This document shows positions 17,181-26,695 of a stretch of DNA of 64,000 bases, piece by piece. The position numbers were made by a program, and so were the translations under genes. The notes below the pieces were generated by a model. The model had not been told where the DNA came from. It searched no databases and saw only the letters and a program-made list of their open reading frames with translations. Source of the DNA: JABSSA01 sp039984715 (GTDB lineage: Bacteria > Pseudomonadota > Alphaproteobacteria > Rhodobacterales > Rhodobacteraceae); assembly GCA_039984715.1 (NCBI GenBank), contig JBDWUA010000018.1, positions 124,001 to 188,000 on the forward strand. Direction: 5' to 3'. Each line of letters starts with the position of its first letter. Positions within the stretch are counted from its first letter, which is position 1.

Positions 17181-19127
17181 CTAATTTCCCGTGACTGGGC
17201 GGATATGAAAAACCAACCCAGCAGAGTTCTGTTTTGTTCCAAGCGCACCGGTCACCTCAGAGGCAGTTACGATTGTTCCAATTTTTTCCAGTTTTCGTTT
17301 TTCGTCAGGGTCTGTTGGTTGTGCCAAAGCGTAGAGGTTTGCCGGCGCGATCTCAGAAAGAGGAAAAGCACACTTTTGTAACCCCGTTCGAAAAAGCTGG
17401 CGTATTAGGCTCTGCTCGGCGCACTTTCCGATAAATTGGCGACTATGTGCAGCAACCTGTGCCTGATCAATCGCATGAAGTGCATCCGTAAGATCATGCT
17501 CGTGACTTTGATCAAAAACCAAATCCGCGTGTTTGCTTTGTCGATAAACGAGGCAGTTGCCTTTAAGGCTGTGGCCACCTGGCAGCGCTAGCTTTTCCAG
17601 TGTTCCATCATGCTTAGGGATCAAAACGTCCGCATCAAACATGAATGATTTTGGTGGAGATGCCATCTCTCCCACTCGCCCAACGTTGCTGAGAAGTTTT
17701 TGTCTCAAGCTCAATGCCGGAACGTCTCTCAGCCGCGCTACAACCGCCCCGTCGCCGTTATCGCCCAAAAGGAACTTGGCCTGCTTCAGCGTAATTGTTC
17801 GTAATCCGCCAAAGTCCCACTCGACCTGAAACCGACTGGCTCCGATAGAGACCACAGGTGTTATAGGTTGGGCTCCTCCAAGAATAGGTGCGTTCATTTT
17901 CAACGGATGCAAAGTTCCAGTGATCAAGAGTGCTGTTGTCAGATCGTCATCGCGGATCATGTCGCACTCAGGTGATGCGACGAAAAAAACGCGATCTTTT
18001 CTCCCGGCGAAGAACCCGTGTTTTTTGATGGCTGTGTCGTTCTGAGGTGCGAGTATATCACCGAAGGTAATTGGCCAAACAGCTCCCGTCGCTTGTTTGC
18101 GGCGTTTGGGGTTGACGAAAATCGTTCGGTCCAGAAGTCGAAAAGTATCACGGTCAGGCGCAATCGTCAGAGGTGGAGGGTCGTCGCCAATTTTGTCAAG
18201 CTGCGACGCGGCGCGAATGACATCTGTGTTCGATTCAATCTCGTACTGAAGGATGCGGTCAAACACATCAAGCATGTAGCTAGAGGTGCTTAACCCCTCC
18301 AAGCTGAGAAGAAGACTTTTCGTGTGTTGGAGGTCGTCGATATCTATTCGACGAAGGTCGGCTGCAGCAAGGTCAACTGCATCTTTTGCCTTTGATTGCC
18401 AGGTATCCAAAAAAGCGGCCAGCGCATGGCTATCCTTCCTGTGGGTCGCCAAAGTAACAATAAGACCACCCATCCGACCGGGTTTGGACAGTTCGTTTTT
18501 CTTGATGTAACGAAACCCGGAGGCGTGCAATCCAACCTCTTTCCGGAACGTCTTTGACTTTTCTGCAACCGTACCAACCTGTGACATCATGACGACCGAG
18601 GGTGGTGGCCCGACGCGTTGTGCCATCGCTTTTTTCAGGCTGTTAACAGTCAGGTCGAATTCCGGCTGTCCTTGTTCTGTACCAAGGTAGAGATCCACTA
18701 CGATCAGATCAGCTTTCTTGGCTGCAGCGACAAAGTCCCGTCCAAGGGTTTCATATGGAATACCCAACTCTTCCAGCGCGCTTTCTGCAGCGCGAAGGAA
18801 GTCGCTATTTTCTTGAGCTTTTTGCTCATATGCCTCAAATATTGGTTTGACTATTGCGCCAAGCGGCTCCCGAGAGGCCCAGAGTGCATTAATGAACACT
18901 TGGTTGTTCTTTAACTCCTCGCGGTTGTCCGGTTCAAATTCCACAAAGACACGCTGCAATGCGTCAAACGTGTCTCCAACGGCGTCGTCGAAAAGAGTAT
19001 CCCAAGGCGCAACATTAATGAGCTCATCAACCTTGGGCGCGAGGTCGTAGCCATCATCAACGATAATTGCGTTTCGGATCCCCGATTTTTTGATCAGCTC
19101 AGCGTCAGTCACTTTCCACCCCGACAA
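17181..19127 (-). CDS. Receiver-like protein of the phosphorothioation-type defence operon
   Basis: A 648-residue protein with no family name known to me. Its first 210 residues fit a response-regulator receiver fold with a large insertion: acidic pair D24-D25 (IIVDDGYD), candidate phospho-acceptor D145 (LIVVDLYLG), S182 (VVMMSQ) and K209/K210 (YIKK). About 100 extra residues lie between the first and third strands. The rest has no recognisable domain; it has several charged segments and ends without a DNA-binding motif. It overlaps the end of the GHKL gene by 23 bp and is the last gene of the operon. By position it is the output partner of the kinase-like protein. Confidence 0.6.
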   Translation of the reverse strand: MSGWKVTDAELIKKSGIRNAIIVDDGYDLAPKVDELINVAPWDTLFDDAVGDTFDALQRVFVEFEPDNREELKNNQVFINALWASREPLGAIVKPIFEAYEQKAQENSDFLRAAESALEELGIPYETLGRDFVAAAKKADLIVVDLYLGTEQGQPEFDLTVNSLKKAMAQRVGPPPSVVMMSQVGTVAEKSKTFRKEVGLHASGFRYIKKNELSKPGRMGGLIVTLATHRKDSHALAAFLDTWQSKAKDAVDLAAADLRRIDIDDLQHTKSLLLSLEGLSTSSYMLDVFDRILQYEIESNTDVIRAASQLDKIGDDPPPLTIAPDRDTFRLLDRTIFVNPKRRKQATGAVWPITFGDILAPQNDTAIKKHGFFAGRKDRVFFVASPECDMIRDDDLTTALLITGTLHPLKMNAPILGGAQPITPVVSIGASRFQVEWDFGGLRTITLKQAKFLLGDNGDGAVVARLRDVPALSLRQKLLSNVGRVGEMASPPKSFMFDADVLIPKHDGTLEKLALPGGHSLKGNCLVYRQSKHADLVFDQSHEHDLTDALHAIDQAQVAAHSRQFIGKCAEQSLIRQLFRTGLQKCAFPLSEIAPANLYALAQPTDPDEKRKLEKIGTIVTASEVTGALGTKQNSAGLVFHIRPVTGN

Positions 19128-21525
19128 CTTGATAATCGAATGTTGTAAATCGACCTTCTGAATTTTTAACGTCGGCGTCTAGCACGAGAGTCCCGCCGTT
19201 GTGCTCCGCGGCCTCTTTCGCAATGTAAAGACCGAGACCGCGGCGGCGGCTTCGGTCTTTCATCGAGAAAAACAAATCAAAAATACGGTCGCGGTACTCA
19301 GCTGAGATTCCGGGGCCATTGTCCGTAAAGCGAACGCGAGGTGGATTGTTTTCAATCACTACAGTTAGACGTGGTTTGAACTTAATCTTGCGTTGCTCTT
19401 CAACGTCCAACCAATAAACAGAGTTGGAAATCAAATTCTCAAGCACCTGAACGACCATGCCCTTGACCGCGGTTATCTCGACCGGGCGGTCGGGATAAGC
19501 GATCTGAAGTTCAATGCCGTGCCTATCGAACTGAGCCTCGTGAGCCTCAAGGATCTCGCGGATCAAGTCGTCTAGGTTAAAGCGTTCTTTACGCTGGCGA
19601 CCGGTAACACTCAAAGGGTCCAAGATACGTAATCGCTTGCTGATACTCTTCATGGACGCCCGCAATCCCTCTAAGCGCCGTCGAATTTCATCAGGGACCG
19701 ATTTTCGTTTCAGAGAATTGAGGGTGTCGAGCGCATCTTCCGCTGATCTAGTCAGCTCGTGAGCCACTACTTCCACCATCAGCCCCACACCGGCCATCGC
19801 CAGCATCTGGTCGGCGTCCTTCTCCATCTCGACAATGCGTTCGCGAGCCTCGACCGCGTAGCGAGCAAACTCTTCGCGCATCAGTTCAAGTTCTTGAACA
19901 ACATCGCGATGATCAGACGGAACGACTTTTCTGATCGTTTGAATTGCCGATTTCATGCGTTTCTCGAGATCAACCGTGCGCGTTTCGTCCTTAATCGCTG
20001 GCTCTTTGCTCTTCTTTTTTTGTTCGCGGGTAACCCTATTCATCTCGTCACGAAGGCGCTCAACTGTAAATTGAATAGTCTCTTTCAAAATCGCCTCTTC
20101 GGGCGTCTGCCGAAGACCCTCTCTATTGGTTTGGTCAACCAGAGAGGGGTTGCTGATCCGTCCAATCTCAACCTGGCCAACGAGCTGCAAACGGTTGAGA
20201 GCATAGCCTTTCGATCGAAGCGCCACCTTGTCGAGATCAAGCCAGTCATCAGCTTCGTCGCCATACGGATAAACACGGAAACCATCGCGATAAAGCCGCA
20301 CACCCATCCACTGATTTAGGAGGTTTACGAGCGCTTGGTAGTCGCCCGTTGATCGGCCTTTGCGCTGAATTGTTCTGTTGAACCAATGCAGCTCAAACTC
20401 GAATGGACCGATACTTTCCATCGAGGCATAGTCAATATCACGCTTATTCATCTTAATGCGTTTGGCTTTGGGTCCGACCAAAGCTGCTGCCAAGTCATCG
20501 CTGCTCAAGCGTTCAATGCTGGTTTCTTTTGTATGCTCGAAGCCCAAATTATTGATTTCTATTCGCAGCTCCAGTTCTGGACCACGGTCTGTCACTTCAT
20601 ACTTGCCATGAATGCGTGCGTTGGCATTCGTCAGGAAACTCTTTTCCAATCGACGAATGTCGATACGCTTCTTGTTCCAAAACACCGCGATCCTTTGACC
20701 TTTGACCTTACCGATCGGATTCACGAGAAGCGAAAAGTCGTCTATGGCCAATCGCTCAACACGTTTCTCGGTCCAGTCAGCGTTGAGCTTGCGGATCTCA
20801 ATCGTAGTGCCGCTGTATTCAGGATCCGGTTTGCGGCCGCCTTTTTTTGGTTCAATGACAACCTCTTCGATCATCTTGTCAATTGCATCGAAGTCGGACC
20901 ACGGGATGGTTATGAAATTAAGGGTCTCGTCTTCCGCTTTGGCAGTGCTGACCTTGAGATGATCACCGAGACGCATGGCGGACAACCGGCCGATGCCTTT
21001 CTCACCGAGATATGGTGTATGAGATTTGCCGCTGTCAATGGCGGCCTCAACATCGACTTTTCTGGATGCTGTCCCGATTGTTAAGAATACGGTTTTCAGA
21101 TCATTCAAGGACATGCCAGATCCAGTGTCCGAAATCGTGATTGAGTTTTGATCATTGATCGTATCGAGCGCGGCAAGTAGGTCTGCCAGGCTTCTACAGG
21201 ATTCGACCGTGTCCACCGCTTCCTCAATGAAATCTTCTGCCTCAGTGAATAACTTGCTGATCAACCTCTCTTTGAGATCCTCAAGATCAAGAACGTCTGC
21301 TTCATCTTCGTCGGGCAGATTTTTCTCATGCTTCAATGCCTGAAGGATAAGGGATTTAGTCTCTTCATAATCCCTTCGGCCCAAGACAACGCTGAATGAA
21401 ATCGTTGCACCTGACTTTGAGCCAGCATCAATCGCGTTCTTTATCAATTCGTAAAACGCTATTGCGTCAGAGCTAATAAGCTCGGAACCCAATTCGAGTA
21501 CTGTGCGGGCGGTAACTTTAAACAT
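19105..21525 (-). CDS. Dual GHKL ATPase: Hsp90/MORC-like N-terminus plus histidine-kinase C-terminus
   Basis: An 806-residue protein with two ATP-binding GHKL modules. The N-terminal one is Hsp90/MutL/MORC-like: N-box ELIKNAIDAG (E26, N30, D33), DTGSGM (133-138) and GEKGIGR (174-180). After a middle domain and a coiled-coil stretch (about 475-575) comes a histidine-kinase core. It has a candidate phospho-acceptor His589 in AHELTR, N-box ENLISNSVYW, DNGPGI (735-740) and RRGLGLYIAK. There is no membrane segment, so it is cytoplasmic. It lies 39 bp after sspD and overlaps the receiver gene. It may sense phage or unmodified DNA and signal to the receiver protein; that is inference. Confidence 0.75.
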   Translation of the reverse strand: MFKVTARTVLELGSELISSDAIAFYELIKNAIDAGSKSGATISFSVVLGRRDYEETKSLILQALKHEKNLPDEDEADVLDLEDLKERLISKLFTEAEDFIEEAVDTVESCRSLADLLAALDTINDQNSITISDTGSGMSLNDLKTVFLTIGTASRKVDVEAAIDSGKSHTPYLGEKGIGRLSAMRLGDHLKVSTAKAEDETLNFITIPWSDFDAIDKMIEEVVIEPKKGGRKPDPEYSGTTIEIRKLNADWTEKRVERLAIDDFSLLVNPIGKVKGQRIAVFWNKKRIDIRRLEKSFLTNANARIHGKYEVTDRGPELELRIEINNLGFEHTKETSIERLSSDDLAAALVGPKAKRIKMNKRDIDYASMESIGPFEFELHWFNRTIQRKGRSTGDYQALVNLLNQWMGVRLYRDGFRVYPYGDEADDWLDLDKVALRSKGYALNRLQLVGQVEIGRISNPSLVDQTNREGLRQTPEEAILKETIQFTVERLRDEMNRVTREQKKKSKEPAIKDETRTVDLEKRMKSAIQTIRKVVPSDHRDVVQELELMREEFARYAVEARERIVEMEKDADQMLAMAGVGLMVEVVAHELTRSAEDALDTLNSLKRKSVPDEIRRRLEGLRASMKSISKRLRILDPLSVTGRQRKERFNLDDLIREILEAHEAQFDRHGIELQIAYPDRPVEITAVKGMVVQVLENLISNSVYWLDVEEQRKIKFKPRLTVVIENNPPRVRFTDNGPGISAEYRDRIFDLFFSMKDRSRRRGLGLYIAKEAAEHNGGTLVLDADVKNSEGRFTTFDYQVVGVESD

Positions 21526-21564
21526 GAAATGACCCTAAATCAAAATTCTTTACAATGTATAGAA

Positions 21565-22398
21565 CTACTTATGGCATGTAAGGCAGGCTTTTGTGGTGCC
21601 CCCATATACATCATCTAAATCCAACTGCGAATTTGGTCGCAACGGATTGGATTGCATTCGTTTTCGCGCTCGAACCAATCGCTTTTCGTGTTCCAGCCTG
21701 ATTTGGTGTTGCCGTTCTGGTTGCTCAAGCTCGGTCAGGGACTCTCCTTGACTCCAAGTAAAGGGAGATCCGTGTTCAAGGGCGGTCTTTTCATAACGTT
21801 TTGCTTCCTCAAATGCTTCCGGATGCTCGGCTTTCAAACGAACCCATTCTATCTTTTGCTGGAAAAAACAGAAGGTACAGCCACTGCGACTGCGCCAGCT
21901 ATAATAGTCGGGCAGCCCAAGGCCTGACCCTTCGAGGATCTCAATTACGCCAGGCTTGTCGATACCCGCATCCTTAAATGGAAGGCGAACTAGCAGCTTT
22001 TCCTTTTTTGATTGATAGCCCTCGCGATACTCTTCGTCACTGCGTATCGCAACGTAAGAGATCACTGTATCGCCGGCTTCCAAGAACTCGCGTACCCATT
22101 TCTCAAAGGGGCGTAGCTTGAGTTGCCGTGTACACCATCGAGATTGGGCAGATGGCAAGTAGCTCTTGTAGCTTTTGAGCCAAAAATCGAAGTCGCGGTC
22201 CGGGTTGAGACGCTGAATCGGTTTGCCGAGATACCCTTCGAGCCGTGTCAGATACTCGTAGACCTCCGGTAGCTCTTTACCAGTGTCAGTGAAGAAGTAC
22301 TCAATGTCGATCTCTGGATGCCGCTGGCGCATGAATATCGCCAAGGCTGCGCTATCGCGTCCGCCTGAAAGCCCGAGCACATGTCGCGTCGTGTTCAT
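21565..22398 (-). CDS. sspD: PAPS-reductase-like ATP pyrophosphatase (SspD/DndC type)
   Basis: A 277-residue protein of the adenine-nucleotide alpha-hydrolase/PAPS-reductase family. The PP-loop is SGGRDS (11-16), and YFFTDTGKELPE follows as in PAPS reductases. Cys residues for an iron-sulfur cluster or sulfur relay are in RWCTRQLK, SGCTFC and ACLTC. In phosphorothioation systems this family (DndC, SspD) activates the DNA backbone for sulfur insertion, receiving sulfur from a cysteine desulfurase. Its start overlaps the upstream ATPase gene by 4 bp (ATGA). The family is clear; assignment to Ssp rests on the neighbours. Confidence 0.85.
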   Translation of the reverse strand: MNTTRHVLGLSGGRDSAALAIFMRQRHPEIDIEYFFTDTGKELPEVYEYLTRLEGYLGKPIQRLNPDRDFDFWLKSYKSYLPSAQSRWCTRQLKLRPFEKWVREFLEAGDTVISYVAIRSDEEYREGYQSKKEKLLVRLPFKDAGIDKPGVIEILEGSGLGLPDYYSWRSRSGCTFCFFQQKIEWVRLKAEHPEAFEEAKRYEKTALEHGSPFTWSQGESLTELEQPERQHQIRLEHEKRLVRARKRMQSNPLRPNSQLDLDDVYGGTTKACLTCHK

Positions 22399-25300
22399 GC
22401 GCGTTCTCCTACCCGCAGTTCGTCACCTTCATTGAGGTATTTTGAGGTCACCTCAATCAAGGCGGCCAAAATGATTTCGCGACTATGTTGATCGGCTTCG
22501 CTTAAGGCGCGATCAAGATTATTAGCAAGCGCCTCGACATCACCCCAATCAACGTCGGCGATCTGGATCTCGCGAAACAACGAATGCGGAAGGTTTTCTT
22601 TGCCAACTACGACAGCCATTGCATGGCGGCCATCTTTGCGCCCTTTTATCCGCGCCATGGTTTCGGTCTTCAGGAATTCCGTTGCAAGCTCAGTCAGCCC
22701 GACGGCTGCGCGCTCGCGATCTCCATCGTTCCAATCGCGCGGCAACTTGTTAACGGAAACGCCTGCAAGCCCTTCCATGTCCTCTCGCGTGCCGTGAAAC
22801 TGCGTTAATCGACCGACAAACGCCTCTAAGCGCAAGTTGCCGCCAATGTGCCGAATGTTGTCTGCACGATCACGAAGTGCTTTGAACGCCTCATTGTCCT
22901 GGTTACGCACATCTAGCTCTCGCAGCATCAACTCCTTAAGTTCTTCAAGAACTTTGGGATAGGCTGCGCGCATTTCTGAGAGCGCATCTCTCAGCAGTAC
23001 CGCAGTGGCGCTTGCATCAAAGCTTCCATCTTCGCGTGGTTCTGTCAGGCGTGGTAAATCGTCAAACAGAAGTTTGTTGGGATCACTCGCTCGTTTCAGA
23101 ACTTCGCGAACCTTCAACGATTCTGGGGACAAAGACTGCGTCCTTGATGTCCACGGGACGAGGGCATCGAAATCGCCAATTATCGTTCTTGCCACAAGCA
23201 GCGGTTCGACCTTGCCCTTAATTTTCAGGAGGCTGCCCAATGTCTCAAGCGTTTCTCCAATGAAACCTTTCATCTCAACCTGGCGCAGTTGGATATCCTT
23301 GGTATCGCGAGCAAGGAACTCGACGCATAGCTCGTTGAAACTCGCTTGAAATACACCCTCGCCATAGACAGCAACGCTTTCGCGACGCGAAAGAATGTAG
23401 GCCGACAAAAACACCGGCCCAAGCCCATCCTTCAAACCAATTGGTGCTTGCCTCCATGCATGTATGATCTCGTCTGCACCGACAGTGCCCTGCCGAGAAG
23501 ACAACAGTTTGTCGGCGGCGTGCCATAACGGATAAAGCGTGGTCCCTTTTGATGGAGCTCTATAAGCACCTTCTGCGTGGATTCCAGTTTCCTTCAAGAG
23601 CGAAATGTACAGACCGCGTTCAGCAGGGTAATTTTTTCCGTCAAAACCAAGATCAATATCAGCACTCCTCAAAGTCATACGCTTCATGAGCTTTGTGCGC
23701 GCACTCACCGCGTTTGACGATGGTTCAGAGCAGTTTAGCAACTCGTTGCGGATCAATGGTCCATCGCTGTAAATGCTACTTGCCATTTCAGAAAGCTGTT
23801 CGTTCAAGCGGCGCTTATTAAACCTTTGCGCTTTCTGGTCTCCGACATACCACTGACCCTCATCAATCAAGCTATGAAGTATGGTCTCAATCTGTTGTCT
23901 TATCTCGGTGGAACGTGCGTCAATTTCCCTGCGAGCAACTGGGTCGCCTTGGAGCTCTGGGAACTTCTGCTCCAACGCGTTCAGGCCAGCAAGTTCACGA
24001 ACGTGGTCCAGAAGTCTTGTAGCATCAGCATGGTGACCCACGATCAAGGGAAACTTGGATTGTGCGCCTGCAGCGCGAGCGCATACTTCGCGCGTCCTTT
24101 TCTGACTTTCGCCGCCCATGGGGAGTGCAAACACAATGCGCCCTATGACGTCTTGGATACTCTTTGGTGGTTCGAACTCCTCCAGTTCGGAAACAGGATC
24201 GATAGTCATTTCGAACCATCGCATGGCGCCGGTTTTTTCATGATGCCGTTTGGCAAGCATCGGTTGAAGATCAGCCAGCAGACGCACCAAGTTTAGGTCG
24301 ACCTCTTTTGGCTCAGATAGGATTTCCCCCAAACGGGCTTCAACATCAAAGTCAGACCCGGCGTAAAGAACGTAGATCCCGGCGTGCTTGCGGAAAACGA
24401 TTTCTGATTGTTCTTCCAATCGGGCAAGTGCGGCCTCAACATCAAACCGATCCGTCCCATTCATTGAAAGTGCAATGGTCTCTAGGTTAGCTGCCAGTCC
24501 TGAACGTTCTTTGAGCAGTTCGAATATTGAGATTGTTCTCAGTACAGATTGCTCAAGATCAGAAGCACCGCGGGAAATGCATCGCTCAAGCACATCATTT
24601 GCCAAAGCCCACCGGCGACCGTCGGGTGACGACAAGATCGCGGCTTCGAAATTGGACTGTAGGTAATTCCACAACAAATGTGGCGGATAGTATCCGTGTG
24701 CAGCTTCTTTTGCGAGAGCGTCTTGCAAGCCAAACGGTTCTGCAGAATTCAAAAACGAAAATACGCTGCGTTGGTTTTGCCCGAATCGCCTCCGGGAAAG
24801 TGGTCCAACCAAACATGCTGTAAATGGGTGAAGGGGCGCGGTGCGGGCAAGTTTTCCTGCCATGCGCTTCGCCTCAGTTTTCTTGCGCAAAGGGCGCAAT
24901 TGCGTGACGCAGTCTTCTGCCAGAGGGACTGCTTTGCGCACAGCGCGTTCATGTCCCAAGGCTTCGCCAATCAGCTCAACGGTTTCCTCGAGCGACACTG
25001 AAATCGAGATATCGACAAACCGGCCCTGGATTTTTGCCCAAGAGTCCCGCGCCTTGCGTCCGAGGCGTTCCGCATACTCCTCGAAAGCCTGGTGTAAGAT
25101 CCCAAGGAAAATGAATCTTCCCTGACTCCGTGCAGCGAGTTCAGCGATGTCCTGCAGGAGATGAAGATCGCCATCTCCATCGGCTGCGGCCTCCAATCCA
25201 CGCCCCAATTCGTCCATGATCAACAAGAGACCACGATCCTTGGTCTTAACTTCAATCTCTATCAGGATTTCCGAAGAGCTTGATGAAGATGGAAGGTCCA

Positions 25301-25685
25301 ACAGCTCCGCCAATTGCTTTGCAATCGATCGCCGCTCAGTCACGAGCGGCAGTACATCCCATCGCGATGGAAAATAAGGCAGGGCTGTTTTCAGCGCTGT
25401 TACAACACCGTCTCCAAAGATGGACGCTGCTTGCTCTCGGATTGCCTTGGGCGCGCCAAACAAACAGGCTAGTGCGACAGCTAGGCTTGATTTTCCACCC
25501 CCATACGGTCCGGTCCAAGTAAAAGCGCCTTGTTCTGTATCAGCGACGTGTGCGGCCATAAATGTGACGGCAGCTTGAAACGACGCTGGACAGTGGAAGC
25601 AGTCAATCGCTGTTGCTGAGGCAAAATCTGTATCGATGCGGACCGATCGTCGAAATCTTGGCGCTATTTTTGCAAGTTCGCTCAT
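22395..25685 (-). CDS. sspC: Large P-loop ATPase (SspC-like)
   Basis: A 1096-residue ATP-binding protein. Walker A is GPYGGGKSS (59-67) and Walker B is LLLIMDELG (D158, E159). The motif order and the long alpha-helical tail resemble the large ATPases found with DUF4007 and PAPS-reductase-like proteins in phosphorothioation loci, and more distantly BREX ATPases. It probably uses ATP to drive or license DNA modification. Both ends overlap their neighbours by 4 bp (sspB upstream, sspD downstream), so the three are made together. There are no membrane segments. Confidence 0.75.
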   Translation of the reverse strand: MSELAKIAPRFRRSVRIDTDFASATAIDCFHCPASFQAAVTFMAAHVADTEQGAFTWTGPYGGGKSSLAVALACLFGAPKAIREQAASIFGDGVVTALKTALPYFPSRWDVLPLVTERRSIAKQLAELLDLPSSSSSSEILIEIEVKTKDRGLLLIMDELGRGLEAAADGDGDLHLLQDIAELAARSQGRFIFLGILHQAFEEYAERLGRKARDSWAKIQGRFVDISISVSLEETVELIGEALGHERAVRKAVPLAEDCVTQLRPLRKKTEAKRMAGKLARTAPLHPFTACLVGPLSRRRFGQNQRSVFSFLNSAEPFGLQDALAKEAAHGYYPPHLLWNYLQSNFEAAILSSPDGRRWALANDVLERCISRGASDLEQSVLRTISIFELLKERSGLAANLETIALSMNGTDRFDVEAALARLEEQSEIVFRKHAGIYVLYAGSDFDVEARLGEILSEPKEVDLNLVRLLADLQPMLAKRHHEKTGAMRWFEMTIDPVSELEEFEPPKSIQDVIGRIVFALPMGGESQKRTREVCARAAGAQSKFPLIVGHHADATRLLDHVRELAGLNALEQKFPELQGDPVARREIDARSTEIRQQIETILHSLIDEGQWYVGDQKAQRFNKRRLNEQLSEMASSIYSDGPLIRNELLNCSEPSSNAVSARTKLMKRMTLRSADIDLGFDGKNYPAERGLYISLLKETGIHAEGAYRAPSKGTTLYPLWHAADKLLSSRQGTVGADEIIHAWRQAPIGLKDGLGPVFLSAYILSRRESVAVYGEGVFQASFNELCVEFLARDTKDIQLRQVEMKGFIGETLETLGSLLKIKGKVEPLLVARTIIGDFDALVPWTSRTQSLSPESLKVREVLKRASDPNKLLFDDLPRLTEPREDGSFDASATAVLLRDALSEMRAAYPKVLEELKELMLRELDVRNQDNEAFKALRDRADNIRHIGGNLRLEAFVGRLTQFHGTREDMEGLAGVSVNKLPRDWNDGDRERAAVGLTELATEFLKTETMARIKGRKDGRHAMAVVVGKENLPHSLFREIQIADVDWGDVEALANNLDRALSEADQHSREIILAALIEVTSKYLNEGDELRVGERA

Positions 25686-26611
25686 GTCGCTGCCTCTGAG
25701 CGTTTGGTGTATAGTGCTTCTCGCAGCGCGCAGCGTTCCGTCTTGGGAGCACGACTTTTATTCCGGATGACCTGGCGCAGACCTGCTGTTTCGGACCAGG
25801 TCAACGTTCCCCCAGAACTTACCTCGAGCAGCTCCAAACGCTCCACGATATCATCCTCATCCAGCAAGAATGCACGACCCGGAGACCCAGGCGCATAAGC
25901 GGCATTTTCAAATGACATGGTGGCTTGGTCGGGTGAAAAACGATCCCAGAACTCATTGAAACAATAAATGAAAACCGGGTCGGGAAGGCTTGGCTTGCGG
26001 CCGCGGGACAGGCGTGACCTTTTGTCCATAGGATGGATCAGGCTGAGTTCAGCGAGTATCGAGTCACCTGCCTCGCTTGTTCCACGGCCGCCGATATAGC
26101 TTCTGAGGAGGCATTGTAGATCTCGATCAACTGTTGTGGACGCCACCCGACTCCAGCCGCGCTCTTCGGCGAGCTTCAATAGTCGTTCTTCAATGTCTTT
26201 TCGGAGGAAACTTCCGCCTCGATACTCGTTAAATAGCCAATAGGCAGAGGTTAACTTTGGACGTGAGACGAGATGCCAATGTAACAACCATAGCGAGGCA
26301 TCTTCTTCAAGATACGGATCAGTGCCGTCCTTTCCAAACAACATATCGCCAAGCCATGCCGTCTTGAGCCCTTCATCTGTTTCGTCGAGCACACCTGCAG
26401 AGGTTGCCCAATATCGGATAGAACCAACCATATTGCGGCCGACGCCGAAGCGTGCGATCGAATCCGGATCCCGGAAAACGTGAACAGCATCTTTCGCCGA
26501 CTTTGCTTCGTCTACAGCGCGATAGGCCTTCTGTAGCCACCCGTAGCGTAAGGGAAATGTTTCATGTCCTGAGAAGGTTGGGCGATAATCATTTGATTTC
26601 AAATTTTGCAT
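25682..26611 (-). CDS. sspB: DUF4007 protein (SspB-like)
   Basis: The hallmark FSGHETFPLRYGWLQKA lies near the N-terminus, followed by a winged-helix-like region (FGVGRNMVGSIRYWATSAGVL). This is the DUF4007 family. In SspABCD systems the B protein is reported as a DNA nickase, and I recall that it belongs to this family; I am fairly but not fully sure. I chose the start at 26611 (MQNLKSNDYRP). The longer start at 26638 would place the first operator palindrome inside the coding region. First gene of the minus-strand operon, divergent from the cysteine desulfurase. Confidence 0.8.
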   Translation of the reverse strand: MQNLKSNDYRPTFSGHETFPLRYGWLQKAYRAVDEAKSAKDAVHVFRDPDSIARFGVGRNMVGSIRYWATSAGVLDETDEGLKTAWLGDMLFGKDGTDPYLEEDASLWLLHWHLVSRPKLTSAYWLFNEYRGGSFLRKDIEERLLKLAEERGWSRVASTTVDRDLQCLLRSYIGGRGTSEAGDSILAELSLIHPMDKRSRLSRGRKPSLPDPVFIYCFNEFWDRFSPDQATMSFENAAYAPGSPGRAFLLDEDDIVERLELLEVSSGGTLTWSETAGLRQVIRNKSRAPKTERCALREALYTKRSEAAT

Positions 26612-26625
26612 GTACACTTGACCTG

Positions 26626-26682
26626 CTGGGGATGTCATCCAGTATACGGATCAATTAAACACGTTCTGGATACATCGTCCAG
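26626..26682. promoter_or_regulatory. Divergent control region with two CTGG-N9-CCAG operators
   Basis: Two 17-nt palindromic elements, each followed by TAT, lie at 26626-26642 and 26666-26682. Both read CTGG-N9-CCAG and their starts are exactly 40 bp apart, near four helical turns, so they face the same side of the DNA. They fill the space between sspB and sspA. A possible sspA promoter has TTGACC at 26618-26623 and AGTATA at 26641-26646 (17-bp spacer), which would put the first element inside the spacer. This pattern suggests a dimeric repressor controlling both directions. Confidence 0.55.
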
Positions 26683-26695
26683 TATTGAGGGTTAC

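Noticed and set aside
26606..26695. Longer N-termini for sspA (26606) and sspB (26638)
   Set aside because: They would place coding sequence across the paired palindromes, overlap each other and add residues that do not fit the families.
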